A stretch of 14,201 nt of DNA from Lachnospiraceae bacterium (lineage in GTDB: Bacteria; Bacillota; Clostridia; Lachnospirales; Lachnospiraceae), in contig JAAWLS010000025.1 in assembly GCA_022798035.1 (NCBI GenBank), positions 1 to 14,201 of the forward strand. Reading direction: 5' to 3'. Below, one piece after another: positions 12,463-14,201 of this stretch. The translations under genes were made by a program, and so were the position numbers. The first letter of the stretch is position 1, and every line of letters begins with the position of its first letter. A model generated the notes under the pieces. That model was not told the DNA's origin. It searched no databases and was given only the letters and a program-made list of their open reading frames with translations.

Positions 12463-14055
12463 ATGGAAACAGTAAGATTTGATGAACTAGATTTATATCC
12501 CCAGATACTGAGGGGGATTCAGGAAATGGGATTTGAAGAAGCAACTCCCATTCAGAGCAAAGCAATTCCGATTGTCATGGAAGGGGTAGACGTAATCGGA
12601 CAGGCCCAGACAGGTACCGGGAAAACGGCCGCTTTCGGCATTCCCCTTTTGATGAAAGTGGATTCTCACAATAAAAAGACCCAGGCAATTGTTCTCTGTC
12701 CTACCAGAGAGCTGGCCATCCAGGTGGCAGAAGAGATACGCTGTCTTGCAAAATATATGCATGGGGTGAAAGTACTTCCTGTGTACGGCGGGCAGGATAT
12801 TGTGAAACAGATTCGTTCTCTGAAAGGCGGAGCGCAGATTATTATCGGTACGCCGGGACGTGTGATGGACCATTTAAGGCGCAAAACTATCAAATGTGAA
12901 GAGATACACACGGTAGTATTGGATGAAGCAGATGAAATGCTGAACATGGGATTTCGGGAGGACATTGAGACAGTACTGGAATATATTCCAGAGGAGAGAC
13001 AGACAGTGCTGTTTTCTGCCACCATGCCGAAACCTATTTTGGAAATCACAAAAAAATATCAGAAAAATGCAGTAAATATCAAGGTAGTGAAGAAAGAACT
13101 GACCGTTCCCAACATAGAGCAGTACTATTACGACGTCAAACGGAAAGATAAGGTGGAAGTGCTGAGCCGTCTTTTGGATGTGTACGACCCGAAGCTTTCC
13201 CTGGTATTCTGCAACACCAAACGGATGGTGGATGAGCTGGTAAATGCACTGCAGGGCAGAGGCTATTTTGCAGAAGGGCTTCACGGAGATATGAAGCAGG
13301 TGCAGCGTGACCGGGTGATGAATCGCTTCCGGGGCGGAAAGACGGAGATTCTGGTTGCCACAGACGTAGCGGCAAGAGGAATAGATGTGGACGACGTGGA
13401 GGCAGTGTTCAACTTTGACCTTCCTCAGGACGACGAGTATTATGTACACCGTATCGGCAGAACGGGACGGGCAGGCAGAACCGGGCGTTCCTTTACTTTT
13501 GTGAAAGGAAAAGAAGTCTACAAATTAAAAGACATTCAAAGGTACTGCAAGACAAAGATTTTAGTACAGAAAGTACCCAGCATGGAAGACGTGGTACAGG
13601 TAAAATTAGAAAAAATTATGGAGCACATTGGAACCATTATAGAGGAAGAAGATTTGAGCTCCATGGTAAATATGATTGAGGCCCAGGTCAACGAGTCGGA
13701 TTATACAGCCATGGACATTGCGGCCGCTTTCCTGAAACTGGCATTGCTGGGAGAGGAAGAGAACAGGCAGCCGAATCTGGAAAACTTTGAGTTCGGTGAC
13801 ACAGGCGCAGAGGAAGGCATGGTTCGCCTCTTTATCAATATTGGTAAGAAACAGCATGTAAAGCCTGGAGATATCCTAGGAGCCATAGCGGGAGAATCAG
13901 GAATGCCCGGAAAATTGGTAGGCGCCATTGATATGTATGACAAATATACTTTTGTGGAAGTGCCCCGGGAGTATGGAAAAGAAGTGCTGCAGGCCATGAG
14001 CGATTCCAAAATTAAAGGAAAGAGCATCAACATTGAGCCGGCAAATCAGAAATAG
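12463..14055 (+). CDS. deaD: DEAD-box ATP-dependent RNA helicase, DeaD/CshA type
   Basis: A 530-aa RNA helicase that uses ATP to open RNA duplexes, in ribosome assembly and mRNA turnover, often at low temperature. All core motifs are intact: Q motif (T-P-I-Q, 28-31), motif I A-Q-T-G-T-G-K-T (48-55), P-T-R-E-L-A (80-85), D-E-A-D (154-157), S-A-T (185-187), A-T-D-V-A-A-R-G-I-D (299-308) and H-R-I-G-R-T-G-R (329-336). A DbpA-type RNA-binding domain occupies about 452-526, and the protein ends right after it with no long basic or RGG tail, unlike many DeaD proteins. The ribosome binding site cgagga (12452-12457) precedes the ATG. It has its own promoter and terminator, so it is likely monocistronic. 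The choice of deaD over cshA as symbol is not decisive. Confidence 0.96.
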   Translation: METVRFDELDLYPQILRGIQEMGFEEATPIQSKAIPIVMEGVDVIGQAQTGTGKTAAFGIPLLMKVDSHNKKTQAIVLCPTRELAIQVAEEIRCLAKYMHGVKVLPVYGGQDIVKQIRSLKGGAQIIIGTPGRVMDHLRRKTIKCEEIHTVVLDEADEMLNMGFREDIETVLEYIPEERQTVLFSATMPKPILEITKKYQKNAVNIKVVKKELTVPNIEQYYYDVKRKDKVEVLSRLLDVYDPKLSLVFCNTKRMVDELVNALQGRGYFAEGLHGDMKQVQRDRVMNRFRGGKTEILVATDVAARGIDVDDVEAVFNFDLPQDDEYYVHRIGRTGRAGRTGRSFTFVKGKEVYKLKDIQRYCKTKILVQKVPSMEDVVQVKLEKIMEHIGTIIEEEDLSSMVNMIEAQVNESDYTAMDIAAAFLKLALLGEEENRQPNLENFEFGDTGAEEGMVRLFINIGKKQHVKPGDILGAIAGESGMPGKLVGAIDMYDKYTFVEVPREYGKEVLQAMSDSKIKGKSINIEPANQK

Positions 14056-14069
14056 AGAAAATCTGCTGA

Positions 14070-14106
14070 GAAAAGTGTGTGGGAGACAGGCTTCCGCACA
14101 CTTTTC
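14070..14106 (+). terminator. Terminator of the helicase gene
   Basis: A 13-bp stem pairs 14070-14082 with 14094-14106, all matched except one G-T pair, with an 11-nt loop, 14 nt after the stop. The right arm ends CTTTTC and is followed by TTAT, an AT-rich but interrupted tail. Confidence 0.75.
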
Positions 14107-14146
14107 TTATCTTATAGGAAATTCCTCCGGATTTCCTATAAGATAA
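14107..14146. repeat. Long perfect inverted repeat beyond the helicase terminator
   Basis: Arms of 16 bp (14107-14122 and 14131-14146) are perfect complements around TCCTCCGG. It directly abuts the preceding terminator stem and is followed by AAAT. It could be a second, bidirectional terminator or one end of a short repeated intergenic element continuing to the window edge. Confidence 0.6.
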
Positions 14147-14201
14147 AAATAATATGCGCACTCGCACAAGAAGAAAATATTGCTTCGCAATTGTGCTCGG
14201 C

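Overview
This window reads as chromosomal DNA of a spore-forming, low-GC clostridial Firmicute, most likely of the Lachnospiraceae type. The case rests on a spoIID-spoIIQ sporulation pair, the tatD/rsmA housekeeping neighbourhood, strong AGGAGG-type ribosome binding sites with frequent TTG starts, and an AT-biased composition. No rRNA, tRNA, insertion sequence or CRISPR array was seen. The species assignment is inference.

Left block (1-6415, all + strand): the 3' part of a diguanylate cyclase gene overlaps tatD by 4 bp. A strong promoter follows, embedded in a large palindrome (1741-1788), and drives a five-gene cassette: ABC ATPase, membrane protein, GntR/YtrA-type repressor, second ABC ATPase, second membrane protein. 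The cassette sits between tatD and rsmA (ksgA), where many Firmicutes carry rnmV; no rnmV is seen. A possible 22-codon ORF precedes rsmA.

Middle block (6435-8752, - strand): a two-gene DNA-repair-like cassette. The first gene encodes a radical SAM protein with a C-terminal helix-hairpin-helix (the family annotated as rSAM linked to uracil-DNA glycosylase). The second encodes its usual partner, a DUF4130/TIGR03915-type protein, here not fused to a glycosylase domain. Its promoter carries a near-consensus Firmicute LexA/SOS box at the predicted transcription start. This is the best candidate for an under-described system here: a DNA-damage-inducible radical SAM pathway.

Right block: spoIID and a spoIIQ-like gene (8870-10715, +) encode parts of the engulfment machinery. 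The SpoIIQ-like LytM domain has lost all the histidines of the zinc peptidase site. Candidate sigma-E and sigma-F promoters precede the two genes. A 373-bp non-coding gap with a long imperfect stem leads to a small GIY-YIG protein gene, which converges on a hemolysin III-family membrane protein gene (- strand). A 346-bp AT-rich gap holds a textbook sigma-A promoter for a DEAD-box RNA helicase of the DeaD/CshA type. The window ends with a terminator and a second long perfect hairpin.

A recurring oddity: three gene ends (rsmA, the radical SAM gene, and the GIY-YIG/hemolysin III junction) carry short imperfect tandem duplications of about 31-54 bp. By hand count, 16 of their 17 substitutions are transitions.
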